In this document: positions 12,416 to 23,209 of the stretch, in pieces
Layout: every line of letters begins with the position of its first letter
How positions within the stretch are numbered: position 1 is the stretch's first letter
DNA from: Acanthornis magna
Lineage: Eukaryota > Chordata > Aves > Passeriformes > Acanthizidae
Direction of reading: 5' to 3'
Assembly (NCBI GenBank): GCA_036785705.1
Contig: JAWUZG010000331.1
Span: forward strand, 868,001-932,000
Length of the DNA stretch: 64,000 nt
The notes under the pieces: generated by a model
What the model was told of the DNA's origin: nothing
What the model saw: only the letters and a program-made list of their open reading frames with translations
Databases searched by the model: none
Translations under genes and position numbers: made by a program

Positions 12416-13208
12416 ATGCCCCAGGACCCCCAGGCAGGTGAGGAGGAAGTCAGTGCCCCTTTCCCCCTCTCTTCTGCTCCATGTCCCAGCTGAGCATCGC
12501 CCCCGGCTGCAGGACAACCCCACTGCCGACGCTGTCCTGCAGGGACAGATTGGGGGAATGTCCTTCCCCTTCCCTGTGGCACGGAGGCAAATCCCATCCT
12601 CTCCTTGTCCTTCCTCCCCAGGCAATGAGCTGCAGACGGAGCCCAGGGAGGACAAAGCCTTGGGGCAGAACCTGGTGGAAGAGGCCATTTTGAGCAGCTC
12701 CATGGCACAGGAGTTCAAGAGGGAGGAAAAGCCTCAGAGATGCCGCACAAGGAGGGGCTGCAAACCCAGCCCAGGGTGCTCTGAGGAGGAAAGACCCACC
12801 CTGTGCCGGGAAAGCATCCGCAGCTTCAGCCAGAGCTCGTCCCTGGTGGTCCATGAGCAGCTCCATGATGGGGAGAAGCCCTACAAGTGTGGGGAATGTG
12901 GAAAGGGCTTCCCCTGGAGATCCCACCTGATCCGCCACCAGAGGATCTACACAGGGGAGAGGCCCTACAAGTGTCCCAAATGTGGGAAGACATTTCGGAC
13001 CAGCTCAGATCTCCTCATGCATCAGCAGATTCACACAGAGGAGAGGCCCTTCCGCTGCCCTGACTGCAGGAAGGGCTTCAAGCACTACTCTCACCTCATC
13101 AGGCACCGGCGCATCCACACCGGGGAGAGGCCCTGTGAGTGTCCCGAGTTTGGGAAGAGCTTCTCCAGGAGCTCTCACTTGACCCAACACCAGCGGAGGC
13201 ACCGGTAA
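12416..13208 (+). CDS. C2H2 zinc-finger protein, 4-finger copy (S1), probably degenerating
   Basis: Two coding exons, 12416-12437 and 12622-13208, join in frame (202 residues). The acidic N-terminal part ([10 protein letters not shown]...) precedes tandem TGERPY/TEERPF-linked fingers at about 12885-13208, likely binding DNA in the nucleus. There is no KRAB or SCAN domain in view. Finger 1 ends HQRIY, so the last zinc-binding His is Tyr; finger 4 reads CPEFGK, so its second Cys is Phe; only the two middle fingers are complete. The ATG used by the S2 paralogue is at 12386-12388 but is followed at once by TAG, so the start is taken as the next in-frame ATG at 12416. After the stop an unread, decayed finger continues to about 13300. 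It is possibly a pseudogene. Confidence 0.7.
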
Positions 13209-13728
13209 GGGAAGCCCTGTGAGTGCTCTGAGTGTGAGAAGAGCTTTGTGCGCTGCTCCAACTTCATCACCTCTCAGATGACCCACATTGGTCAGAGCCC
13301 TTGTGACCCACACTCCTGGTGACCAACACTGGGAGGACACCTGGCTGGTGGCTTCCACGTCCTCAGATTCCCTGTAGCCACCTGGACAAACGCAGGGGCA
13401 GGAATATCCAGTGGGACTCAGATTGATATTGGAAATTCCTTGGGAAGAGCTGATTTATTGACATTACACCCAAAAAAAACTCACCCCCTCTTTCCAATTG
13501 TTTCTTCTGGTGGCATCAAGCAATGCTGGAGGATCTTGTAGTTCTTTTCCAACTTAAATATTTACCTTCTTCATCCTGTCAAAACTACCAAAATTGGGGT
13601 AAAAATAAAGAAATGAAACAAAGAGATTGAAATCTGCACTATTTTCCTGGCATTTGAGGGTGAATTTGGGGTTCTTCGAGGGTTTGTGTGTTTTGGGGCC
13701 ACCCAGGCCAAGGGACAGTGACACGATC

Positions 13729-13924
13729 TCATAGTTGTGGCAGCAGAACGTGTCCACCTGAGCCCATCTGTTCTCCAGGAATTCTGGTTGTCTGTCCCAG
13801 TCCCTGGCCTGGGTCTCCCCATTTGTGGTGTGCCCCCCAAAGTGCCCAAATCGCTACTGAAGTGCCCGAGCTGCTCCCAGCTGTGGATGTTCCTGTCCAC
13901 CAACCTCTCCTGGTCAATGCCATG
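13729..13924 (-). pseudogene. MHC class II beta exon 2 (beta-1 domain) remnant, inverted, S1 copy
   Basis: Read on the minus strand this encodes DQERLVDRNIHS-EQL, FSSDLGT and, after a one-base frame change, QPEFLENR-AQVDTFC-HNYE. These are hallmark segments of the peptide-binding beta-1 domain of bird MHC class II B: the VDRYI strand, the QPEFLE helix start and the DTFCRHNYE helix end with its conserved Cys. The 5' part of the exon is unrecognisable and the frame is broken, so this is a dead fragment. It points opposite to the leader exon at 10828 and follows the zinc-finger gene. Confidence 0.75.
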
Positions 13925-14261
13925 GGGGGCTGGGAGGGGCATTTGGGGATCCTGTGGGGATTGGGAGGGGCTTTTGTGGTTCTTGGGGACATTTGTGGAG
14001 CTCAGAGGGGTCTTGGTGGGGTCTGTGAGGGAGGTTTGGGGGTCCTGGCCAGGCTGTGTGGCTTGGAAAGGTATTGGGTGGGTCTTGGGGGAGATGGGAA
14101 ATGGGTTTGGGTGTCTCTTGGGGCCATTTATGTGTCACGGGCTGGATTGGGGGATCCTGCCAGAAGCTGTGAGGTAGATTTAGGGGTCTGGTGTTGCCTC
14201 TGGGGCTAGGAAGAGGTTACAGGGCAGTAATGAACCCCCAGATGCCAAAGTTGCCACCAGA

Positions 14262-14507
14262 CCCTGCCTCGAAGATGCTGTCAGGGATTTGGGGGCTCCA
14301 TGTTGGGGTTCCTCCTCCTGGTGCTGGAGGAGAAGTTGAGGGGCTGTACCCAGGGGTTTTGTGTGTCCCCCCCAGAGCATGTGTCCCCCCCATGCCAGTG
14401 TCACCCCCTTTTCCCTCCTCACAGGGCTCCTGACCCAGCTCCTGCTGCCCCCGGGAGGGAATTTGGGGAGGGGGCAGAGGGGGTGCGCAGCCCCCGCCGG
14501 GGGATGA
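14262..14507 (+). pseudogene. Possible MHC class II beta transmembrane/tail exon remnants, S1 copy
   Basis: About 14262-14340 reads SKMLSGI-G then, after a frame change, MLGFLLLVL, similar to the KMLTGVGGFVLGL transmembrane start of class II beta exon 4. After a CTCACAG acceptor, 14425-14507 could be a short cytoplasmic tail exon. Its orientation is +, unlike the exon 2 relic next to it. The match is short and frame-broken, so this is tentative. Confidence 0.4.
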
Positions 14508-15385
14508 CCCCGAGCCAGCGCCCTTTGTTTAGCTCCAAGCTGGGCTTGGGGCCGCAGCAGGAAGAGGCCGATGGGAAGCAGCTCCTGCAGGTGGGACAGT
14601 GCTTGGGCTCAGGGCAAGGTCCTGCCCTGCACACCTGGCTCAGGTGTGACACTGCCCCGCCAAGGGAGCGCGACATTGCCATCCCCACGGCTCAGGGCTG
14701 GGAGCAGCACTTGGAGCACGGACCTGGAAATGCTGGGAGCAACTGGGAGCACCCTGAGGCCGTGAATTATCCCCCAGCACCGCCTTTCCAGGCCAGCCCT
14801 CCATGTGAGAAATGCTCCTTAGGCCTGGGCCTTGAGCAACAGCCCCTGGGCTCAGCTCCTGTGCAGCTGATCACAAACACTGTGTGCTCCCAGGCACTGC
14901 TGCTGTCCAACGAGCTCCTGCTTGCTTTAGGAGCAGCCTTGGCAGCTGTTTTTCTTCCCTCAATGGCACAGCATGGCTGTTGTCACAGTGTCAAAGCAAG
15001 TTGTTGATGCCAAGTGCGGCCAGGATGAGCCATTGCTGTGCCTAAAGCCCATCTCTTGGGGCCCTATCAACAGCGGTGCCAAATGAGCCCTTGGAGCTGT
15101 TGTGGAGCAGCGACCTCCCTCTGAGTGGGGCCTCTGGGAGCCGGGAACTCTCCCGTTTGCTGCACTCGGGGCATCCCCGAACAACGAGGGACCCTGGGCC
15201 GATCCCCCACTCCTCGAGGCTCAAGCCTTTGCCTGCTGGGGAGATGCAAAAGCATTGGGAGTGAGCATTTCCCTGCCCTGGAGGGGAATTTCTGACAGGT
15301 CCCTGGCACTGACTCTTTGTGTCTGTGTGCACACACATGTGCCTGTGCTCTGGCAAATGGGGGAGAAATGCTGCTCTCAGAGGTG
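14508..15385. other. Conserved S1/S2 stretch without recognised gene
   Basis: The sequence is strongly shared with 56467-57350. A continuous + strand frame crosses much of it, but I see no known domain, splice support or start context. It could be 3' UTR-like sequence of the ancestral class II gene. Confidence 0.5.
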
Positions 15386-15389
15386 TTGC

Positions 15390-15935
15390 AGGCCCTTGGA
15401 TATCTGAGTAGGTTAGAGCTGTAAGATTCAGTCCTAATGTATAAGGTAAGTTAAACGCTCCTAAGGGCTTTTCTTCTGCAAATTTGGTGAGTTTAATACA
15501 AGCTATAAACTAAATTAAACACTGTTAAGTCTTATAAATTGTTAATTCATCGGTTATAAATTAGGTTAAATACTGTTAGGTGCTGTTCTTTTGCTGAATT
15601 GTTCCCTTTAAGGTGTAATTTATGGTTAAGGTACAAGTTAAGTGCTCTTAAGTTTGAGTACTTGTTAAGCCTTTATCCTTGCCCTCACTGTCCTTTTGTC
15701 ACACACACACACAAGGACAGTTCTCAGTTCATTTCTGGTTTTCTTGTCTGGATTTCCTTGATTTTGTTATTGGTTTCTTCCCTTGGTGTGCCTGAACTGT
15801 CCAGTCAGGAGTAGAGTGACTCTTGCTAAGGAACTTTGTTGTGCTGTCTGTTAATATTAAATCTGGTTTTTGCTGATCCCTTGCTGGGGATTTTTTAAGC
15901 ACTCTCAACCCCTTGTTCGTAAGAGGCTGAAGGAC
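15390..15935 (+). mobile_element. LTR-like element (S1 copy)
   Basis: AT-rich sequence with many degenerate GTTAAG-type steps, followed by a GTCCTTTTGTCACACACAC stretch, an ATTAAA poly(A)-like signal near 15858 and the CTTGCTGGGGATTTTTTAAG end. It is present in S2 (57350-57895) and inverted at 9185-9560. The repeated copies and the poly(A) signal fit an avian LTR; no open frames. Confidence 0.55.
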
Positions 15936-16189
15936 CCTGGCTCAGGCTCTCGCCCTGGGGGACACAGGGACACTGCTGGGGGGTCCCTGTCCCCCTGTCC
16001 CACCCCCCACAGCCCCATCCCCCCCGTCCCCATGTCAGGCTCTGGGGGTCGATCTCGTGGAACATCCTCTGGGGGAGGATATGGCGCTGGGGGTCAGGAG
16101 GGGACCCGGGGGGACAGGGGACCCTGCTGTGCACGAGCAGCGTTGGACTTCTCTGGGGGAGCTGTGAGGGGGGGGCTGGGGCAGAGTGA

Positions 16190-16830
16190 CCTCCCCAGTG
16201 ACCTCACACAGCCCCTGTGATGTCACAGCCAACTCTGGGATGTCACAGCCATTCTTTGATATCACAGCCTGCTCTGTGTTGTTACCCACACATCTGTAAT
16301 GTCACACAGCTCACTGTGATGTCACAGTCAGCTTTGTGATGTCATAACCCAGTCAGTGCTGTCACAGTGCACTCTGTGACCTCACAGCCTGCTCTGTGAT
16401 GTCATACACCCACACCATGATGTCACAATCTGGTTTGTGATGTCACAGCCAACTCTGTGACATCACAGCCAGCTCTAAGATGTGACACAACCAACCAGTG
16501 ATGCCACAGCCTACTCAGTGATGTCACAGCCACCTCTGTGATGGCACAACACACTCAGTGATGTCACATAGCTCAGTCTGTGACCTTGGAGGCTGCTCTG
16601 TGATGTCACACAGTCCCCTCTTTGATGCCGTAGCTGATCCATGACCTCACAGAACCGTCTCTGTGATGTCACCATCCACTCAGTATTGCACATTGCCCAC
16701 TCTGTGATGTCATACATCCACACTGTGATGTCACACATTGCTCTCCATGATGCCAATGACCTCACACAACCCACTCTGGGATGTCACACTGCCCCTTTCT
16801 GACATCACAGCTGCTCTGGGGCTCTGTGAC
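16190..16830 (+). repeat. TGATGTCA minisatellite (S1 copy)
   Basis: Degenerate tandem units of about 20 bp, core TGTGATGTCACAGCC, repeat roughly 25-30 times. The 8-bp TGATGTCA core is one base from the palindromic cAMP-response element TGACGTCA, with the CpG changed to TpG. Related arrays lie at 8755-8800, 20280-20600 and 58150-58690. Confidence 0.85.
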
Positions 16831-17195
16831 ACAGCCCCAGAGGTACCTATGGCTATGACACAGCCCCTCTGGGCCATGGCACAGCCCCTGCCAATGCTGA
16901 GCACCTGGGAGCTCTGGCTGTGCCCTGCTGGTGTCCCTGAGCTGCCCTGGCAGTGGCCCAGCCCTGCTGGGCTGTGCACAGGAGCTGCTCCTGGGCAGAG
17001 CTGTCTCTCTGCAGCGCTGCCGCTTGCCAGGAGCTGCCTCTGTGCCAGGAGCCCGGCCCAGCTCAGCAGCACAGCCACAGCACAGGGACTTGAATGAGCC
17101 TGGCGGGGCTTTGCTGCTGTTTACATCAGACTCAGTCCCTCCGAGTGTGTTCAAAAAATTCTCAAGAAATCAAAGTTACATTGAAATACTGAAGT
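16831..17195. repeat. GC-rich unit adjoining the minisatellite, repeated three times in the window
   Basis: The sequence from AGGTACCTATGGCTATGACACAG to CAGCACAGCCACAGC is nearly identical at 20620-20870 and 58690-58945. No gene recognised. Confidence 0.7.
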
Positions 17196-17199
17196 TTGT

Positions 17200-18010
17200 T
17201 GTAGTTTAAACGGGTTCCGCTGGGTGACACGACTGAGAAAGTGTCCCCAGGTTCCAGTCAGAGCAGAAAACATCCTGCAGAAGTTGACTCTGTCTGGTCC
17301 TCAAGGGAAAACTATCCCAGGGATGGGATTGCCTTTGCTTGAGGCAGGACTGATCCAAATTGCCTTCTCTAACACATTTCTCATAGGCACCACGGGGGCT
17401 TTATCCCCCTTCTATGGCCCATGCACGATTTGATTGGGCAGGGCCAGCTCGATTGGTGGAGCCTCAGGTCTTCACTGACCAGTGGCCTTGGCTAAATGCA
17501 GCTCCCAGTGTTTGAAGGTCCCACCAGCCACTGCTTTCAAGGTGGTTTTCAGCAGTCCCTTGCACTGTTCAGCTTTCCCAGGGCTGGTGCCTGACAGGGA
17601 ATATGAAACACCACTCAGTGCTGTGCTCTCTGGCCCAGGTGTCCATGAGGCTGCTCCAGAAATGAGTCCCCTTGTGCGACTCACTTCTTCCTGGGGGCCC
17701 TGTCCCTCCAGGACTTGCTTTTCCAGGCCCAGGGTGGTGTTCCGGGCAGTGCCGTGAGGCACAGGGTGCGTCTCCATCCCTGCAGGGGCTGTTGGCACCA
17801 CTGTCAGCAGCAGCGCTTGCCCTGGTGGCTCTGTGGCACTGTGATGTCATCGATCTGCCAGGCCCTCCCAGATTGGCATTTCCACCATCGTCCCCCACAC
17901 CACAGGGGCTTTGCCTGCTTGGCCCTGCTTGAGCACAGCACATGTTCCACAGTCATGGATAACCTGGAGATGCTGTCCATGGTTAAATCCACCTCTGGGT
18001 CACCAGCCCA
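17200..18010 (-). mobile_element. Retroviral integrase remnant (S1 copy)
   Basis: Minus-strand translation in several frames gives WQIDDITVPQSHQGKR (first catalytic Asp region), THPVPHGTARNT-LGLEKQVL, GTHF--SLMDTWAREH and GLLKTTLKAV-GGTFKHW, which are integrase core segments. A C-terminal part follows with the VPMRNVLEKA-W-SPASSKG pattern. The second catalytic region reads SHKGTHF instead of the usual DNGTHF, and frames are broken throughout, so the enzyme is dead. It is different from, and older than, the ERVK-like provirus at 60-64 kb. Confidence 0.75.
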
Positions 18011-18055
18011 TCTGGAGGTTGCATCTCTTCCCTGATGACCTGAGGCAACAAAGGA

Positions 18056-20275
18056 TCCTGATCCCTCTCCCTGCTCTGAAAATGATCCCTGAGAGGAGCA
18101 CAGATGGGAATATGCCCAGGGTGAGCTCCCACACCCCCATGAGCAGCCCAAGCCACATTGTGCCCAGGGGCTCTGGACCTATTCCAGCAAACGCTCAGAT
18201 CAAATTTGTTTCCAGCCTGCTCTGGGCAGATCTGTTGTTATCTAATCCATTGTGCCCCACACTGGCCCCAGAAAAGTGCTGCCTCAGATCCACACAGCTC
18301 CTTTCCAACCACAGCCTCCTCTAACTTCCCATTTGCTATTGTCTCTCTGTGTTCACATGTTGATTGTGAAGCCACTTCTGCTCCAGGGGCCTGACTGGAA
18401 AGCAATTGGCCCCAGCAGCTTGGGGACAAGATATTAATCACAAAAATGCTGCTGCCAGCAGAGACAAGACAGGGACAGAGGAAAGGGGAGAGCCAGGCCC
18501 AGGGGACATGGCTGCAGTGGTGATGGCTGTGAGGTCACTGCCACTGCAGCAGCCTGGCTGGCCCTCAGCTGACATTCTGGCCAAGAGTGTTGTGAGGTCA
18601 CCCAGCACATCAGAGACCCCACACAATGGGAATTCCATCCTTGGGGAGGTGAAGGATTGAGGCAGGTGACAGAGGCCCCACCTGGGCTCTGATTCTGGGC
18701 CATCTCTGCTCCACAACCCACCCAGCCCTGGCACACAGGGAGGCCAGCCGGGCTCATGGCCACCCTGCTCTGCACCAGCCCTGCAACCAGGGAAAAATCT
18801 TTCCTTATCTCCAGGTTGAACATCCTCTATTTCACCCAACATGCCCTGTCTTTCATCCTCTTGACATGCTCCAGCCAAGCTTTTCTTTCCTAAAATCAAC
18901 AAAGTCACCATATTTCCATTTCCCCTTTGCAAACTGTCCTTGCTGACACCTCGTGGCTGTGGCTTCACGAGCCCTGTCAGAGCCAGCCCTGTCCCTGCAC
19001 TGCCCCAGCTCTGCTGCCCCACAGCTGCTGATCAGGAAGGGCAGAGCCATGGGGGAGGGAAATGCACGGGGATTCCTCCTGGGAGGCACCTCAGGATGTT
19101 TCCAGGCCAAACCAAAGCCCAGTCAGCGGAGAAAGGGACCCAAGGATGGGCTGTTTGTGTGCTCTGCCACAGCAGGATCAGATGCAGAGCTGCAGAGATA
19201 CCCAGCCAATGTGGATCCCTGCAGGAGCTGATCTCACACAGCAGCTCCCAGGCCTCTGCTCCTCGCTGCTTGCTCTGCTTTGATATTCCCTGGGTTGCAG
19301 CTGAAGCCAGCGGGGCTGGGCTGCAGAGAATTTGGGAGAGAAACCCATCAGTGTCCATCTCAGCCTGTGTGAGCGTGCAGGGGCAGGACTCAGCCCAGGG
19401 CTAGTGGGGCAGGGCCAGGGCCTGGGGCAGGGATGGAAAAAGGCAAGTGGCCAAGAGAGGAGGCTACTGTGTGCCCTTGGTGGCACGGCCAGAGCAGGGA
19501 GGGGGCCCAGGACATTTGTCAGCCCCAGGCTCTGTCCCCAGGCATTGGCAGCCCTGGCTGCTCAGCCCAGGTTTGCGGTGAGTTTGGCTGTGGCCAGCTC
19601 TATCCTCCTGCGGGGCTCAGGGCCTGTTCCCGGCAATGGCCAGCCCTGGCCGGGTCTGTGCTGGCCCCGAGCCCGGCACAGCCTGGGGCAGGGCTGTGTG
19701 GGAAGGCCCACAGGTGGCACGGCCTGTGCAGGAGCTTGGAGAGGCTGCCCAGCAGGGAGGCCATGGGGGCACCGAGCCCCAGGGGCTGCTGTGGGCACCA
19801 CGGCACAGGGGCCGTTCCCACCCGCAATGCTCCTGGCCTGGGCTGGGCCTGCCCAGGGGGGCTGTGGCACCATGGCTGGGCCAGCGGGGCACAAAGGGGC
19901 CACGGAGCCGCTGCCGGGGTGACAGCAAGGCCAGCACCAGGCAAGGAATTGCTTATCTATTCAGACTGTATTAGGATGTACTTGGATTCAGTATCAATTG
20001 GAGATTGCACATATTAACGTATGAACAGGAAAAAAAGCCCTAAAGTGGCCCTAAAAAATCTTCTCTTACTCTTTTTTAAAGTATCTTATATTTACTTTGA
20101 ATACACATCCAAAATCCCCCTAATTAATCACAGAAGATTTGGAAATTTAAATTATTCCCAGAGACTTGGCTTGTTAAGCTATTTTGAATGTTAATGAGCC
20201 CTCGAGCACTGAATTCCTGAAGATCAGAAGTCTGAACAAGCCTCTGGAGAAGTAAAATTCAGCAGCAACCTCCAA
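18056..20275. other. Unassigned intergenic DNA
   Basis: No recognisable protein, RNA or repeat family. The first part may continue the retroviral remnant; 19950-20270 is AT-rich and unlike its GC-rich left flank. Open frames here lack splice or domain support. Confidence 0.5.
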
Positions 20276-20279
20276 GTTG

Positions 20280-20870
20280 ATGCTCTGTGATTTCATAAAA
20301 CCACCCCATGATGTCACAGTCTGCTCTGTGATGTCACAACCCATCCTGTGACATCACAGGCAGCTCTAAGATGTGACACAACCAACCAGTGATGCCACAG
20401 CCCACGCTATGATGTCACAGCCTCCTCTGTGATGTCACAACCCACTCAGTGATGTCACACAGCTCACTCTATGACCTCGCAGCCTGCTCTGTGATGTCAC
20501 ACATCACATGATGTAGCTGATGATGTAGCTGCTCATTGACCTCACACAGCCCAATCTGGGATGTCACACTGCCCCTTTCTGACATCACAGTTTCTCTGCG
20601 GCTCTGTGACACAGCCCCAGAGGTACCTATGGCTATGACACAGCCCCCTCTGGGCCATGGCACAGCCCCTGCCAATGCTGAGCACCTGGGAGCTCTGGCT
20701 GTGCCCTGCTGGTGTCCCTGAGCTGCCCTGGCAGTGGCCCAGCCCTGCTGGGCTGTGCACAGGAGCTGCTCCTGGGCAGAGCTGTCTCTCTGCAGCGCTG
20801 CCGCTTGCCAGGAGCTGCCTCTGTGCCAGGAGCCCGGCCCAGCTCAGCAGCACGGCCACAGCACAAGGTG
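20280..20870 (+). repeat. Third copy of the TGATGTCA array plus its GC-rich unit
   Basis: 20280-20600 holds TGATGTCA-type units and 20620-20870 the AGGTACCTATGGCTATGACACAG unit in the same order as 16240-17090. This is a partial duplicate of the S1 right portion, without the LTR-like part. Confidence 0.8.
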
Positions 20871-20939
20871 CTGGTTCTGCTGTGCCTCCCAAGGGAGCTG
20901 TGCAGGGCCAGGTGACAAGGTCCAGCAGCTGTGTTGGTT

Positions 20940-21545
20940 CTGCAGTGTCACAATGGTCCATTGCTTCCATCAGTTTCCGTACTGTCACCAATGGAGTCCT
21001 TGGTTCCCCTGTGTCTCAATCGCCGCTTGGGGCCATGAGGTTCCACAGTGTCACCATGGTCTCCTTGGATCCTCAGGGTCGCAATGCACAATTGGTTCCA
21101 TCAGACCTCATTTTATTACAATGCCCACTTGATTCCCTGAGCTTCCACTCTGTCACCAATGGTTCCTTGGTTCCAATGCTGCCCTGCTGTGTCCCAATGG
21201 ATATTTGGTTCCATGAAGTTCTTCAGTGTCACCATGGTCTCCTTGCTTCCACGAGGCCCTGCAGTGTCACAATGCCCCATAGGTTCCATGAGCTCCCGTA
21301 CTGTCAGCAATGGTCTCCCGAGTTCCAACGAGGTCCTGCTCTGTCCCCATGTCCCCTTCATTCCAGGAGGTTCTGTGGTGTCACCATGGACTCCTGGGTT
21401 TCCTGAGGCCCCACTGTGTCACAATGGCCCCTTGGTTCCATGAGGCGCCACAGAGTCACAATGGTCTCCCTTCACCTCTGAGGCCCTGCAGTGTCACCAT
21501 GGTCTCCATGGTTCCATGTGGCCCCAAAGTGTCACAGTGATCTCT
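20940..21545 (+). repeat. 38-bp tandem repeat array (CAGTGTCACCATGG type)
   Basis: The motif GTGTCAC(C/A)ATGG recurs at intervals near 38 bp (for example 21226, 21264, 21378, 21416), each followed by a TTGGTTCCATGAGG-like segment. About sixteen diverged units. It abuts the TGATGTCA block and shares the GTCAC core. Confidence 0.8.
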
Positions 21546-23205
21546 GGGATTCCATTGGGAACACAAAAGCTTTGCAGAAACATTGAGCAACACCTGTTTA
21601 ACACACCTGGGCACATCTGTTTGCATTCTAAAGAGGGGTTAAAGGTGACAATGGCACCATCAACTTCCATCTGCCACAGAGATCAAGGGAAAGGACAGGG
21701 ACAGAGAATTCTGCTTCAAGATACTGAGAATTCTGCTTCCAGAGATCATTTCTGGTCACATTGTCCCTTGGAGGAAGGTGACATCATTTGAGGCAGCCTG
21801 TACTGAGCATGTGGCTCCTGAGTGGGGTTTGTTGTTTAGGAAACCTGCTCAGGCTTTGCCATTCTTTCCTCACAATCAGGAAAGCTTCTGCTAGGCCTGT
21901 GTGCAGGCAGAGCCCTGAGGAGAGCAGGTGGCACATGGAGCACTGGGCTGGGACACGCAGCTGCAGAGCTCAGGGGACAAGTTTGTGATGCAGGGAACAG
22001 CGATGGCAGTGCCAGCTGGGCCATGTCAGCCATGGTGAGGTTGGGGCTGAGGAGCAGCTTGTCCCAACAGGGTCAGCCTGCAAGGGGCTCATTCTGCTGC
22101 ATGCCCACACCTCCTAAGGAGACATTCAGCATCAAGATCACTTGGGGAATGCTTCTATCACCTCTTCTCTGAACTGAAAAATAAAAAAAATTTCCTTGAT
22201 TTATAAGAAAAGCCATGGGATGCACTTTGAAATCTTCCTCCTTAACAGAACTCCAAACTGACTCCAATGAGCTGTACAAGGCCTGAACACTTGAAGACAA
22301 TTGAAGGAAGAGAAAGAGCTCCTGAGGGCTTTCTGTATTTTCATGAGCCCCGCGGTGGATTTGGGGCTGAGTCCATGACCCTGAGGGACAGAGAGAAGGT
22401 TGCAGAAGCTGCTCAAGGAGGCAGAAGCAAAACTCCCAGTGCCTTGGGGCATCACTGGGCCCCACTGAGGGCAGGGACTGCCAAAGGCTCCGCAGGGACT
22501 GGTGAGAGCAGATCCTTGGGATGTGCCAGGATTGCAGGGAGCCAAAGGCTGTGAGCAGGGAACTGGCATGCTGAGAGAAGCCGGGCTTGGTTGGAGGAAG
22601 CAGAAAGGCCAAGGGCTGAGCCCAGGCCTGGGACAGCAGGGCCTGTCCCTCCCGGGTGGCTCGGGGCTGTTTGTGGGGCAGTGGATGTGAGGGGGAGGAA
22701 GGACAAATGTCCTAAAACTGCAAGCCCTGCCAGCCTGCTCAGGGAGGGCCGAGGGAGAAGCAAAGTGCAGACCCTCAGAGGAAAGTTCCTTGGCTGGGGC
22801 CTGCAGAGGCAGTGCCAGAGCCCAGGGGACAAAGCCTTGGGTGCCTGTGGCCCTGCCAGCCCTGCCCAGCCCTTGGCCATCTCTCCTGCAGCCTGTGCCA
22901 CCCTGTCCGTGCTGCTCCTGTGCCCTGGCCGGCTGCACACACCCATCTCGCTGTGCCCCCAGCATTTCTCAGCCCAGCATTGCTGTGCCCTCCCTGCTGT
23001 CCCTGCACCCAGCGCTGCCGGTTCCTGGCACACAGAGCCACGGCATCAGCCAGTCTCATGCTGCGAGACCTCGTGCACCAAAATTCTACCCTTGCAGGGA
23101 CTTTTCTTTTTCCTCACCTCCACTCTGACCCTTTGGAGCTGCACTTTGGGGAGGTTTCCTTCTCTTTCCGCTGCAGAGAGCAGCTCTGTCTCTTGCTCTT
23201 TACAG
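21546..23205. other. Unassigned intergenic DNA
   Basis: I see no gene, RNA or known repeat. The stretch is GC-rich from about 22400 onward and contains only unsupported short frames. Confidence 0.5.
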
Positions 23206-23209
23206 AGAA

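Larger units (their letters stand above)
9748..18055 (+). repeat. Segmental duplication S1 (partner S2 at 51327-59907)
   Basis: Similarity to S2 starts at the shared CACGGGAT-GCCCCAGG sequence and runs colinearly through the MHC leader exon, zinc-finger gene, inverted MHC exon, LTR-like element, TGATGTCA minisatellite and integrase remnant. It ends around the CCTGATGACCTGAGGCA sequence near 18050. Differences include a 420-bp-scale change in the finger array and small indels. Orientation is the same, with about 41.6 kb between copies. Confidence 0.85.

Noticed and set aside
14300..15007. 235-codon + frame after the zinc-finger gene
   Set aside because: Open in both duplicates but no domain or plausible start; kept only as an unassigned conserved stretch.
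16190..16830. CRISPR-like regular repeats
   Set aside because: Units are contiguous and degenerate with no unique spacers, in a vertebrate genome; this is a minisatellite.
18434..19022. 194-codon minus-strand frame in unassigned DNA
   Set aside because: No recognisable motif, no splice support, and composition typical of chance frames in GC-rich avian DNA.
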